Shown here piece by piece: positions 1-14,677 of a stretch of 64,000 bases of DNA. Within the stretch, counting starts at the first letter, position 1. Every line of letters begins with the position of its first letter. The notes under the pieces were generated by a model. That model was not told where the DNA came from and ran no database searches. It saw only the letters and a program-made list of their open reading frames with translations. Both the position numbers and the translations under genes were made by a program. Origin of the DNA: Dipylidium caninum (Eukaryota; Platyhelminthes; Cestoda; Cyclophyllidea; Dipylidiidae); assembly GCA_017562135.1 (NCBI GenBank), contig QEYB01001152.1:124001-188000 (forward strand), in the 5' to 3' direction.

Positions 1-1293
1 AATTTGGTGGGTGATAGGACGTCATGTTATACTAACGGAATGCCATTATTATGTATACGGTAGAAAGGTGAGGTTGGAAGGCGAGGCAAAGCAGCCGTAG
101 TGGGGGAATGTGAGCAAGACAATTGTTGTCACGAAGACCGATTCACCTAAAGTAGGAGCGAAAATAGGGTCAACGAGCAGCTACCATCAGCATAAAGGGG
201 AAAAGAACACCACGACATACACTCTAATTGCGTAAATCTTCTTACTAATGGGTCATATGCTTGATGTAACTGGTCATTGTATCGAAATGGAGGCCCGAAA
301 AAGTGTTCAACTAACTCAATTCATCGGCATATTTTTGGGAAAATCCAGAATACGTCGCTACAAACTTTAGGAACTAACAAATGCAGAGATAATTTTCAGG
401 GAGTCACTCAACTTGAATTTAATTGTTACAGCAGGGAGAGATGAATACTAAATCGGCATATCACAATTGGAGTGCAATCTGGTGTAGAAACATTTTCAAA
501 AAAACAAATCTATTCCGACAATGCAAATTTAAGAGCGCATTAAAACCGCAAACCAATATTCTTTTGCCTTCGTTTTTTCGCGGTTTCGTCTGCTTTCGCC
601 TCGGCGAGACAGTGTATGCGTTGGAGGGGGGGTTGAAGCACTTCACTCCGCGTTTATGCTACGAAAATAAAACTAAACATAAGAGCGGGTGCCCTATGTA
701 GAGGAAAAACAGCTCCCCTTGGCAGGGTAAAAATTTTATCTATCCAATACATCATTTAATTTCCTTCTCATTTCCCTCTTATGAAATTTGGTGAAATTGG
801 ATGGACATGAGAAATTATTTACTTTTAAAAATGGAAAATACGTAAAGAGCACAAACGGGGGCAAGAGCAAACGAGTCAAATCACTTCTCAACTGTATCTT
901 GCGCTATCCACTCAATTAAGACCAATATCTACAGTCTTAGGGTAGATATTTAAAATTAATATATCGAATAACTTGGAAAAAAGTATTGCGTAAAACGGAG
1001 TCAATCAGCTCACTCATTCCCTTAATGACGTCAATCATCGGGTGGTGAGAGGTTGAGGAGGTAGTCAGGAGAGTTAGACGAGGAGGAGGAAGAGGCTGCA
1101 AGGCCGATGGCTGCATTGGCGAGACTGTGATTGGCAGAGAGTGGTGCCAGTTCAGGTCCGCTACCGCAGTCGATGAAGCGGTCTTCAAGAGTGAAGTCGT
1201 GTAGCAGGTAGGGAGTCGGTGTAACGGGTCGACGATCCGAAGGTATGGCAACCTATGGGTTTTGGAACACACTAGTGTGATGTGGTAAGCCAG
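1..1293. other. 3' flank of the DGK gene, no gene seen
   Basis: No exon is supported here. Several short open frames exist on both strands but none has splice sites or a recognisable family motif. The stretch lies just beyond the stop codon of the diacylglycerol kinase gene (minus strand) and should include its 3' untranslated region. I did not find a convincing polyadenylation signal close to the stop. Confidence 0.5.
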
Positions 1294-4200
1294 TTAGATT
1301 AGTGAGGAGACAGAAGGATTACGTACTTGTGAGTGAAGAGTATATTGAGAAGCTCCGATGGCGGCTTCTGAGCGCAGAGCCGTCAGGCCTCTGCGGGATT
1401 TACTACCACCACTACCACCACCACTGCTCACCACGGAGAGCAAGGGGCTGGCAGAAGTGACGGTCGCAGCAGTAGTGATTGAAGAAGGAGGAACTTCAAC
1501 AGTATGTGCGGCAGGCGAAAGAACAGGCACTATGACCCCAGCCGGTGCTTCTCCTGCCACCCCGCCGCTACCCCCCAATCCAGGCTCTGTGTGGCGGCGA
1601 TTTACCTTGCGCCGCTTCCGCTTCTTCAACATTGTCGCCTGGTATATTTAATAAAACTTGGAAATTATGGTCATTTGAGGGCACACTTCAGGCAGATATA
1701 AGATAAAAGAGCAAAAACCTTCGAAGATAATTTAAGCTTAATGTAAAGAAACTAATTGTATTCCTATTTATGCACACGAACCATTGCCAGTTATATAGCT
1801 ATTACACCCCTGAAACGATTGATTAAAGCGCCTGGGATGAAACAATGTTGTGGAATAAACTTGCGTAATGACAGTCCAAAATTTGGTAAAAGAAAACAGA
1901 CGATGACAGTTTACCTTAAGGGCGGAGCGCAAAACAACGATTTGTCCAGGCGATTGAATCCACGGCTCCCCATCCACCTGTACGGGGATATCCGATTTCA
2001 GGGTGATTCTTATCTAAAAGACGGGAGTAGACAAACTCGATTGTAATTTTAACTAACGATAGTGATAATTGTGGGATAGACGGATGCAAATAAGTGTTTT
2101 ACTTCATCGAAACACAACAATTTTTTACGACTTCATCGAAACACAACAATTTTTTACGTACATGCTATTTATGTAAGACAGGGATGTACGAGACGAAAAA
2201 ATCATACTTTGCAGTCAAGAGTATAATTGAACATTATTCACACTAACAATTGCTTCTAGAGAATTGCATTGTGATTGATGAAATAACAACGACATTAAGT
2301 CTATACACAGAGGACAAAAGCACATCTTTTGCAGTACTTTCCTCTTTATGAAAACATTTAAGTAAGCTTCTTCTTCTTCTTCTTCTTGGCCTAGATACTA
2401 TGCATTCACGTTTGTCTTAAATGAATAATAACCTGCTGCATGATGACTTACATGCCCACCCTGAGCAAGGCGCGTACCCGTGCGCAGGCCAGAGAAAATT
2501 TGACCCATGTGGACGACACCAGTGACGCCAACGACCTCGAGAAGGCCGTCGTAGTGGGTTGGTTTGGAGAACGCTTCGTCCTTTTCTACACCCCAGGGAT
2601 TGGCACCTGCTCCCCACGAGAGGATATTTAGGATGATGATGCCTTCTATGGGCGGCAGGTCCAGCTGTCGGCCGTCCACCTCTATGATGACGTTTTGATG
2701 AAGATCCTTACATTTTGTCTGGTTCACCATTTTACGCAAACCCATCTTGAAGTATACTGATTTGTTGTGAATCCTATTAATGAAAGAAAAGTAGAAATGA
2801 TACTGGATTGATGTTAAATCTATTGAATTTGCTAATAACTATCCACGAGCAATTTACGTCCATTGAGCCCATAAATACCCAAATTTGTTTATTATGGTGG
2901 AAAAATAAGAATTCTGTTTCCATCCCTTAGTTTAAAACTTGTTCAGGTACTTAGCAGCAACTTAAAACGCGTAGAATGAAGAGCCCAAATTATCCATTCA
3001 AAATCAGAAAAGCAGTGGAAGAAAAGTGCGTGATTTGAGGAGTAAAAATAGTCGCTGGTTCAACAATTGAAATAGAGAACCTTTCCAGCGGCAGCAACCT
3101 TTGATAACCTTGAGCCAATAGTACTTGTTAGCGGAAGGTTAACACAGCCATATCTCCAAGGGCAAAGGGGAAATGAACACAAGTTTCGAAGAGTAAAATG
3201 GATTTTCTTTATGAGAACTAGCGCATTCACTTCATACATCAGGTCTAGAAATGGGCAGATAATCCAAAACAAACAGTGGGCAATGGCAACTCTACCGTTA
3301 TTCTATAAAAAATAAAGTAATGTGAGGAAGTGACAAGTACTAAGCCAAATACTCCCACTGCAACGGTTTCGAACCAACTTCGAATAACGTGTGTGCAAAA
3401 ATTAATTGGTCAGAGTGCCTTGAGAGGCAGATACAAAATTTTGTGGCATGTTACTTTAAGTTAAAATCAAATTAATCAATGATCAAATAACCAAGTTCAA
3501 CATAAAAAATTTTAGCATTTAGCATTTGCAAATGGTCTACAATTTCCTGGAAAATATTCTACCATGAGGGACAAACATGAACGCAGCGCCGTTCATAAAC
3601 AGATGGGAGTTGTTAACTCTAGTGAGGGGTTTATATGTGCTCACAATTATTTGAAAAGGTATATCTACTAAACAGACCACCGGCAATATGCAATATATAA
3701 ATATAAATCTAGATCCTTTTGTGGGAAACAATTGATAACATGAGCATCACCCATTTTAAAAGCTGAAAATGGGACTGATTCTGGGGCTCGCGGCTTTATG
3801 AATAAATAAACAAAGGTCTACTTTATAGTCAGAAGCGACGTAACATTTTAAAAAAAACAATATTCATTCCAGGCGTACAATGTTACTCTCAGAGGGCACG
3901 ATACATGAGGTCAAGAGCCGACCATACAAAAGTGCGGTTAATGAACAAAGCCATTAAGATCACAAAACATAGGTTGGTGTGGGTAACAAACGATTACAGA
4001 TGCAGAACTCTGAAAAAGGGTGGAAAGCGTTACATCAATTCTATCCAGTGACAAACTTAATTACTCAAAGGCCGGTGGCGAGAGAGCAGGCGGTGGGGCA
4101 CACAACGGCTAAAACAAATGAACGAGAGCAGATCAAGGCTATAATGAGGTATTTACTCAGCTTAATTGTGGTCTCCCGATGATGATAATAATATTGACAA

Positions 4201-7200
4201 ATACAAATGGTATAATGTCCAGTTATTTTATAACCCAAGGAGACAGGAATGAGAAGAGAGTTATTTGCTTGGGATGAGTGTGAAGATAAAATAAAAGTGG
4301 CCAGGGACACAAGTATGTTGTTGTTGCATAGCGCAAAATTCTCTTTACAATACGCCAGTTGTCATGTTTCCGTAGCCTGAAAAGCGTATAAACCTCCACA
4401 AATATATAAAGTGAACTACTTAATAAAACCGAGGAATGTTTCGGATACTATTACGATGTTAACTACTACCCAATAGGTGTTTCGGAAGTGTTCTTATTAA
4501 GTGAGTAATTTACAATAAGTAACTAAACGGCTAAGTGCTCGACTCTTGAAGAATTGACCTACGCGAAGGAAGTTACAGCACTATCGTTGGGGGGAAGGTT
4601 GAAAAGTCAGGTTCTTAAACCATTGTCTTGGCCTTTCCCTAAGTGGGAATAAAGTTCCGTTTCTTCTTTTCTTGAAACCTGTATTGATGACGAAGTTGGC
4701 TTACGGGTCACTTTGGCAAAAGAAGGTATTGAAATAGGGGAAACTGACCTGCTGTTGAATTTAGCTGGATTTTCTTCACGAGCCAAGTGGAAGTCAAGGT
4801 TGAGGTCGGCGTCAATGCCGAGGCCGAAGTAGTTATTCATTACGAATATACGGCTAGTGTCCTCATTAGTGTTGCAAGCGTTCGCCTCTATCTGCAGCTG
4901 CTTCTTCTGAGCATCACTCTCAACCTGGTCTGGCTTAATGACAACTGTCCAACGATCGAGTCTTATCTCTTCTGCCTCCACCACATCCCTTAGAAGTAGA
5001 AATGCGAGCGTAAACAGTTCTTTCTATCCATAATCTACGACTGAACGGCACTTCCACAGTGACTAAGCATGTTTCGGCTACCATATTTAATTTACCATCT
5101 AGCAATATCGCAGTGTTTAACAAAAATACCTCGTTTTGGGGTCATGTCGATAAGTAGTTCACAAGTTCGTGGCACTTATTTCAAAAATATTAGTCTAAAA
5201 CATCTCCGGTAAAATGCTAAAGCCAATAAGAGCATTCTTTGTGGCCCCTATAAATTTCTATTCGCTCTTTAACCTTATCAAATTTCATCAAAAAACTAGA
5301 GTCAAGTTGGTTTTACCAAGAAGAAGTCGACCTATTTCCACACCTTGGTTCCACTGGTATTTATTAAGTGAAATTAATGCGGCAGCGTAAACTCTAGTTA
5401 TGAGACAAAACTTACATAAAGCAACTAAGGATTTCATAATCCAGCTACTTCTGATTTCCAACTTAATACATTATGGTGTTAAAGGGATTGAGATTGAAGA
5501 GTCATAGGTTTATCACAAATCTCCAAATCCCGCTATAAAACGCTATTTGGAATCTAGGGCAACTCAAACACCCTGGTTACCTACGATAATTGAAATTATA
5601 TGGATGACTTTCGAATGGCAACAAAAGTAATAAACGCTAACAAAGGCAAAGGATTTTAATATAAGGGAGAATTAAAGTAAAAAAAGCACGTCTAACCGAA
5701 GGATCTGGAGGGGATCCTCAGTGCCTGTATAGCCAGGGCCCCAATGGAGGACTCGCGCGAGATCATTGCCCGTCCCGATGGGTAGAATGGCCATGGGAGG
5801 AGTGGGACAAGCGGCGTCCTGGCCTACATTGTCTAGACAGGAGAGTGCCCAGCCCACCGTTCCATCACCGCCGCAGACGAGGATCTTGAACCGCGAAAGA
5901 TGCCGAAAGCAATGTAGCCCAGGGAGCGGGCCACCATTATCCAGATTGAACACCTCACGAAGAGAAAGACCAGATTCAACAAGGAGAAAATCTTTAGATC
6001 ATTCACCTTTGAGTCAATCACAACGTATTTCTAGCAATATCAGGTAAAAAAGGAATTTTTGTTCAAACGCTAAATATTAGTGAGAAGAATAGACGATTGT
6101 GAGCTAAGTTTACTACTAAACGCCTGTTCTTCCGTGGTTGTTGTAACGGAATCAATGACAATAAAATTTTGACCACCAAGCTAAATTTATTTTTGATGCA
6201 CGTACAGAGTAAAAATGCTGGTTTTACTGATGAGGTGGTGAAGATGAACAGAGCCAATGAGGCATTATAAAAAAGTAAAAGGTAAGGAAAGGGATATGGA
6301 TTTGAGAATCATTTGCACATAACGGTAAATATCTACTTTCTTTCCATTGGCAGAAGGCACTGTGGTATTCGGGCTCCGAGTACAACAACAGAAAGGCACA
6401 GTAAAAACGTAATCCAAAATAAAGTCAGAATAGCCTTACTTGATGAGGATTGAGCAGCTTTCTAAAGGAGGTGATGAGTTCCAGGCCTTGACATCCACCA
6501 GACTTGACGTTCACGAAAACTAGTAATGGTTGCGTGCCGTCAAGGATGTGCTCTGGTTTAATGCGGGGTAAAATCATGGCAAGAATCGGACGATCCTCGA
6601 ATGTGCTGTTTTTCAATAAACGGTAAGCCTCATCTGCTTTCTCAGCATTCGAGTATATCACGACTAAACTCCCAAAATCGTAGTATATTACTTCTGCAAA
6701 AGAAAATAATTGAATCGTTGAATTTAAGAATTCGTCAGTTTTCATAAAAACGAGAATGGTAGAAGAGTTAAGCGACTATGAAGCACGAACAGTAGGCTTC
6801 AGAAAATTTGTTGTTCCATAAACTATTTCTAGTCTCATCGTGGTAGCACCCAATCAAAAGTCATAGCCTAATAACTCCGTCCTGCAGCAGTACTTGAGCT
6901 TGTTTTCCAAGTTCTATGTGATCACGGAGGTTACATATTCTTCAAAGTTTGGTTGTACATCCACCTGCTCATATATTACTTCTCAATTTTGTATTTTAAA
7001 CCCTTGAGCTAAGCTCTAAAATGAGGCCAAATCTTAGTGTTGAATATTAAAATCTCACAACTCTCCTTCACAGTACAATGTATACTTACTTAAATCCCCT
7101 CAATTTTATACAATATTAACATCAAATGCGACATGACGACTATTGAAAACCGAAAAAATCTACACATACATACGTCCGCGGGCATAAGCGCGAACGTAGG

Positions 7201-10200
7201 TGACCATATATGAACTTGCGCTAACTAGTTAACGGAAACGACCCGCTTCCGGAAAAGCCAGTTTATATGGAGCGTGAACAACTGTAAATATAGAATGGAA
7301 GTTCAGTCTTGGGATCGCAGCACATGAGGTATTGGTCAAAGGAGAAAAGAAACAAACAATTGATTTAACATGTTTTAATTGCGGTTTTATTAGCTTGAAA
7401 AGGATGGTATCCAATTTCTTCCTTCAGAAACACATATAGGCGTTGTAAGCTATCTTTCCACCGATTTATTGATATACACCCAAACGAAAACCTTAAGACA
7501 CCTGAGATATGAGAAGATGGAAGGGAAAGTAAGACGATAATACTTTAACAAATGGCTATGGAGATCACGTGGTTTTATGGCATAGAACAAAAAATGAAAA
7601 ACAAATGTGACAAAATAGGTAGCTACGGCGCTGACATTTTAGGTAGTTGAAAAAAGATTTACTGAAGGCACTAAGCCTTCAACTTTAGGAAGAATTTGTC
7701 ATGATAAAAAGCATTCGCTAATCGTGGTTACAATTAAGATGAGTTGATTTTGCTCTCTAACCAGTTCCGTGAGATGAAAAATCATTAAAAAATTTTTATA
7801 ACGTAAGTAGCGACCGAGAACGTGTAAAATTGTTATTGACGCCACAGTTAAAAACACATTAAGCATACCGTTATTTGTTTAGTCAAGCAATCCGGTATGG
7901 AAAAAATAATACGCCCATTTATGCATTAAACTAAACTTAAATTTCCCGGAACCCGAAACTAATTCACATTGGAAAATAACTCTCACAAGTTTATTTATAC
8001 ACTTAGAAATAATGCACAGCGTACAGGTGTGTTTTCTCGTAGTTAATTTGCATAACTCAGGATAACATCCAAATGTGATTTTTTAACGCAACATTTCATT
8101 GACTTGGGTATCGTGAAAGTGAATTACGATGGATTCATCACCAATACTATTCGGATTAACAGTTTACATAATTTGCTTCCACCAATAGGAAAGTTACAGT
8201 TTTGCACAGTAGGGGCAAGTCCATTAACAACCTAACAATAAGTAATGTTGCCTCCTCCACTTTGTCTGCGTAATTTATGTTTCCGGAATGTTTTACGTAA
8301 GTGTAATACCAAAACTGGATGTACGTAAAAGATAAACTAAAAAATTCACATTTAACTACTGAATAGCGTTGACAAGAATAAAATAAAACAACGATATGGT
8401 GAAAAAATGGGGGTGGCTTAAAGCAAGAATACGATTTGCGGGAAATAGTCACAAAGTAAACTCACTATAGCGCTATTTTAATGAAAAATAAAGTCTAACA
8501 CTATTATGTTTCATTTGGGAACTGGAGTGACATTTTATAATTTCATAGAATTTTTCCTACAATATAGAATAGTATTTGGAGTGAACTTCAAAAATAATAA
8601 GAGAACTTCTAGTTCCGAAGCTGTTTTCATGGTAAAATTCAATGTTTTAATGATGTTCAACTCCAAAGTCAGTTGACACTTAATAACGGTAAACTGGGGC
8701 TTCATATAATCACGACGGAGGTTAAAAGAATCACACTTACCGATAGCGTCCCACTTGTTCTGATATCCCAGGCGCTCCAGAAGAATGATCTCATAGAGGC
8801 GTTGACTGAGACCCTTTTTAAGGTTGCCTACGAAGAGGGAGACGCCCTGACCGTAGGGGTCTTTGACAGAGCGAATATAAAAGCGAGTCAGGCGCAGAGC
8901 GCGGACAGACTCCAGTCGCACGTTATCGATTATCTCCCAAGGACGGTCTGTCGGGTGAAGCACTCGCTCGACCAAACCTCGGTCCACCACGGTCTCCACC
9001 AGGTTGAACTTCTTCGCGTCCAGGTACTGTTGGGCAAGGTTTTACCATGAGTTTAATGTAAAGACTAAACATTGAGGTATCACTTCCCCAGTCAAAATTT
9101 CGAATAAAAGAAGTTCTTCAACAAAAATTAGGTAAGGATGGGTGAGCTCGACTAAGGTACAAATACTTATTGAAAATGTGATATTATAGCTTAATCTTAA
9201 GGTCGAATAATTCATTCATAGCATTGGAACTAGTGAGGAGTGACTTACACCAACACCCAGTCGGTGGAGTGAGAGAACAAGTACATCGTAAGCTGAAGTT
9301 TCCGGTGTTATTGAGACTTGGATGGAAGGTACGTTTATATCGGCGTATTCACTAGATGTTAAACATATTTTTGATAAGTCCCCGTACATATTTCTTGTCT
9401 CACTGATTCATATTACAAAGATCTCACGTAAGTGACCCAGGATAGACATTGATATAGTCGCGATTCTCCCCCCGCTCCACGTATCGAAGAATAATTTGAG
9501 GTCGTCGAGTCTCAAATTGAAGCTGTCGCTTAAAAGGAGTGTTCGAGTCTAGTCTATGTTCGCTGCCATCTAAAAGAGAACGTTAATCAACAAAATTATG
9601 TTAAAGGTAAAATACCCAACCTCCTTAGATAATCAAATGAAATCATTTAGCTACCTCGTTCATTAATTTCAATTAAATAAAATCTTTCTCTTCATCAGGA
9701 GGAAGTTGGAATGCCTTCAGAGAAAGCTCAATCACTTTTCGGACGGAAACATTTTTGCCTAGTGATAGATATCGACACTGATGTCGCCTGTACCGATCCA
9801 TTCCATCGTATACACGGACATAATCTTCACAACAAAAAGACAAACATTAGAATTCCTACTACGCGACTATTCAGTAGATATTATAAAGTCTCCAATTAAA
9901 CGCTTACCATCGAAGTCTCGATCGGATTTGTCACGATTTGTCCGGCGTTCAAAGCCCGACTCTTCCAAACTTTCACCGCTGCTGGTAAATTCATCCATTA
10001 GGGCTGGAACTGAAGAAATCGAGTCTTTACTTCAACCCTATGACTCTCTTGAGAAGGAGCTTAGACGCTCTCGCTCCTCGAGAGCAAACTTAATGCCTTG
10101 TTTGAAATTTTACTCATGGTAGATACCCATAAAATCAAGGATTTGCGCCTATCATTAATGAGATCTCACTTTGATTGCAAAATTGTAAAGAGCATACATA

Positions 10201-13200
10201 TCGGAAAGATAGTAAAATATTGAAGCCATTATAAGCGCACCGAGTATGAACAGCGTCTTAATTAAGAAAGCAGATAAACAGACAGAATTCCATACAAACT
10301 GTGTGATAAATTTTAACATACTTCCTATCACTTTTAATTATTAATGCTGGGGAGAAATGAGATGATTCGCATCTTGGTTCTATTAATTGAAAATCCCAAA
10401 GAATTATACTGAACTCGTAGAAGCGTGTATGAGACTCACGGCCCGGGAAAAAGTCCGGTTGAAGTTTAGGCAGGCCAATTATGTGTTCCATGAGAAGACT
10501 GGTTCTGGGAATAGACACAGCTTGTGGAGGTAGCATGATATCTCTCAGAGGTCCGTAGTCGCAATCCACTGGCAAGTTTCGGAAGCATGTGTAGTGCACC
10601 TATTCAATGATCAGAAAATATGGGCAATGTTGTCGCATACGGGTCCATGCAGGTTCCTTTTAGCCAGAAAGTAAAAAATCAAAACTGGTAGTATGAAGTA
10701 AGGGGGTGCTCGAGCAGTTGGTCATAAAAACAGAGGGGGGATTTTCTTTGAGACACACAAATTTCGAACTGAACTCACAGTTACGCCGCACCACTCGCAC
10801 CGCATACCAGTCAGGCATTCAGCGGACCAGCAAGTTTTTTTGCAGCTACCACACTTGGAGTTTGCAGGTAAATTGCCCTCCCGCCAGTGGTGCACAGGCT
10901 TGTCGATTTGGGGGCATAATAGTGAAGGGAAGCGGAGGGGGTGCCTGAGGGGAGGCGGGGCTCGGAGGCGGGTTGCTAGAGGCACCCACCCCGCCTAAGT
11001 TGGTTAGTGGGGAAGGGGAGGAGGTGTGAATGGTGGTAGCCACTGAATTGGAAGGCAGCGCTGCACTTGAATTCGTTGCATTGGAGTTGGTGACAGTGGC
11101 GGCAGCAGCCGCCTGAATTGCCGCGGAGCGCATTGCATAAGCTGCAAATGCGGCCATGCCCCCAGTTCCGGGCCGCGAAGAAACAAACTCAGTGTCACTG
11201 GAACCAGCAGCATTTACGATGCTACTGATAGTACCACCACTACCGTCACCACTGATAACTCCGAAGGCTGACTGCAACTCGGGGATGTCCGTGATGTTAC
11301 AGAAGGCCAAGCTGAGTGGCGCCGGAGCGCTCGGTTTACGGAGGGTCGGTGATTTCTATGACAAGAAGCGACCAGATACTAGTCGAGCAGAAGCTTATAT
11401 AAATTTGGGAAGGATTCAAAATTAACCTGTTAAGCATTTTGATCAAACACATCATTTAACAATTACCTGCGAATTATATCCAACAAATAAACAGAACTAA
11501 TCATATCTAGTTGGTGGCTCGCTTTAAACTTCCTAACAAGCGGAAGATCATGTGCTGGTTACATAACAGATGCTTATAAAAGTATAGGCCTGTGGCCAGT
11601 GTAATAGACCTCTTAGCTGAAGCCCATTTTAAATGGAGACTGCATTTAGGCCAAGAAAAGGTAAAAGTGAAAAAGGGGGGAAATTGTTGTGATTCCCGCG
11701 CCCAGGGTTGGCTTCGTAATATCATTAGCATAACACATAGTGGGCGAGCGGAGCCCTTCCCCACAATGACCATGTGCACAAAATCGAGTTAGCCCACATC
11801 CCGCTCCACTGGGATCTCTGGCAGAACAGTGGTCCACCAAATTCACGGATCAAATTGATCGCACAGGAATATTCCGCCGCGTGGATGACTGCATGCGAGT
11901 TAATTCATTTGAACTCAAACAAAAACAGTAAGCTATTGGCCTTAGATGCCTACAAGGAACCAAATTAAATGAATTATTCAGGGAAAATGAGAATGTGATG
12001 TAAAACATTTCAAACTTTAGAATAGTGGTAAGCATAAGTGAGCTTGAATAAGTATATCATGGCATGTACGCTAGCTTCACCTTTAAGCGTTCAAGTAAAA
12101 TTTTCCCAACACGATTAAGAGATAGGATGCATTTGAAAATGATTTAACAGCATCCAGCTAAAATCTTAAACCTGACGTCAAAAGCAGGCCCTGCTCTTAA
12201 CACAATAGCAAAAATACTACTTCTTGGAAGAGGAAAAATTACACATTTAAAGGACTACAAAAGTAACCTTTTTTGACCAGGTGACGAAACAATGTGGCGA
12301 AGGAGGCTTCTCTTGACTATACACAGTTGGTAAAAAATATCATGCAAATTGGTGAAAGTAGTCTGAAAGTTATAACCAGAATCAAAGACGGAAATCTATA
12401 CCATACTATTCCACATTCTCATAATTTTTAAACCCAATGACGCATGATGTAGTTGAGCTACTATAATGAGGAAGGGGTGTAGACCGAATACCTCATAACA
12501 TTAAAAAAATGTCGCCTGTTGAGGCTAAACCAATGGATTTTCCCTAGGGCTAAATATTTCAGTATTAATTTTTGGGTTCCACCCTTCTCAGGTCCCATGG
12601 GATCATCGACTGTTTAAGGTATCTAAGCAGATACAGTGAGTTCAGTAATAAAAGTCTTAGAAAATTATTCCACCATCTTTTGGTAACACCAACACGTCGA
12701 AAGATAGGATTTACTTCTTTGTTAAAAATTCTTTAAATGCGATAAAGTAGTCAAATATAACGACAACATACATCGAATCAGTACACAAACAGTATAACTC
12801 CTAAAATTATGTCATCAAACTCGAAATATTTCGCAATGGCTACAATGTAGGTCAGTAGACAGTTATCGTCTACTACTTCTAGCAAGATTTAAGAAATAAA
12901 TAATATGACAGCCTTAGGCACATCTTTCACTTATCCTTAAGTGGCTAGTCGCGTCCACCTGATGATCAAGTAGGTAATTGAGAAAAATAACGGCACTAGG
13001 AAAATAACGAGAAGCCTGAGCTTTAACGACAACGCGATGTTTGTGCGAGGTATGAGTCTGATCTCAATCCATCCCCAAAGTTCGTTCACGCTTCTTCAGT
13101 TCATCAAATGCATGAAGTTGCCAGAATGTAACAAATAGGGATGTGTACTTAATTAATAGACTATCCAACGATCAGAAATTATAGTCAAACATGTTGACAT

Positions 13201-14637
13201 TTCAATAGACGAAAAATATGAGACGCACCTCACGATCTGTGGAGGGAGTTGAGATGGAACAAACTTTGCAATCTGCTGAGACGAATTCTAAACATTCATA
13301 ATGGGTGTAGTACTCGCAAACTGCAAGGAAAGATGAAGTGCGTTCAGTGAATGGTATACGGGTAATAAAAGTACCTACGGTAAATTTACTAGGATTTGCG
13401 GGGATCCTTAAGCAAATTCCTTTAAACGAGGCCCCTCTCCCGCGCTCCCCTTAATTGTCTATTTTTTATAAACAATGGAACTGAAACATTGTTCTTCAAA
13501 AGGCTTTAGTTGGTTAAAGCAATGGCAAGTGCACTGTTGCGTAGCTATACGTGGAGAAGTGACTCTTTAACCAGAAAACAAGCGGAGATGAAGGGCCGTA
13601 TAAATAATTTCAGAGAGAAAAATTACCGATGGACCGAGAGATGTTCATTCGTGTTATACGAATTGATCACCGAGGACAATAAAATCATACAAGTGGCATA
13701 CACATAGAGGCGCGCGCGCGTGTGTGTGCATGCGTGTGTGTATGCGTACGCTACACGGTAGTGCACGCGCACAGGGCAGGATGAAATTTATCCCTCGGCA
13801 ATTGACGTTAGACACAGTGCGCGCGTGCGCGTGCAAATTCAAACGCATACACACAACACTCATATGTGTATGCGCGCGTGTGGGCGGACGCTGCTGCGCA
13901 CTCGTGCCATCATCGTCAGTATCATTGAGCCGTTTCGGTTACGCACGCGAAAAGTCGATAAGAGTACGCGCGTATACGCAAGCACAAGCGCAAGCAGAAA
14001 TAGATGGACATGGGGAGTGAGCGAACGGAGGCTCAGGCGCGCGTTCGGCCGCCCACTCGCTCACTGCTGCTGCGCGCGTTAGCAGCGCCGCGCCGCGCCG
14101 CGTCGCACCCCGTCCCCCGGTCCCCAGTCCCCGGTCCCCTGTTCCCTCTGTCGTGTCCGTACGCAAAATCAAGTCGGTCTGTGGGTCGGTCGGTGTTTGG
14201 CGATGGTATAATGCTGCCGTTTGTGGCGTTTCAGTTTTGTGAGGTTGAGAAGTCCGGTGGGACTCGAGCGCTCCGGGAGCGAACACAACGACGTTATACC
14301 TTCACACGTCAGGAAGGAACACTAGACAAAGGAAACGAACCGCTCCCCTTCTGCATTAGACAGGCACAGAGGGCGAGTATTGCCTCAGAACACATACAGA
14401 TGCATAAGCGATGTGGAGTCTATATTCCAATGAAATAATCAGAAAGGAGATTGGTCAGAAAGGGAAATAAACATCGATTCTGAAACGAAGGAAAAAGACC
14501 TCAAATCTTGTTCCACATAATGAGTAAACTTGCACTGACTGAAGTACTCGGACGTTGAACAACCAAAATCACTGGAGTAAGTGGTAGAAACCAGCAAAGA
14601 GCACATAAAACTGGGTTAATTGTCGGTTCTATAAACA

Positions 14638-14677
<40 letters not shown>

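Noticed and set aside
1358..1701. Plus-strand ORFs of 97 and 65 codons
   Set aside because: Shadows of the last DGK exon on the opposite strand.
13939..14438. Overlapping ORFs of 115 and 144 codons on both strands in the GC-rich DGK intron
   Set aside because: Arg/Pro/Ala-rich frames of the kind expected by chance in GC-rich DNA; no motif, splice site or homologue recognised.
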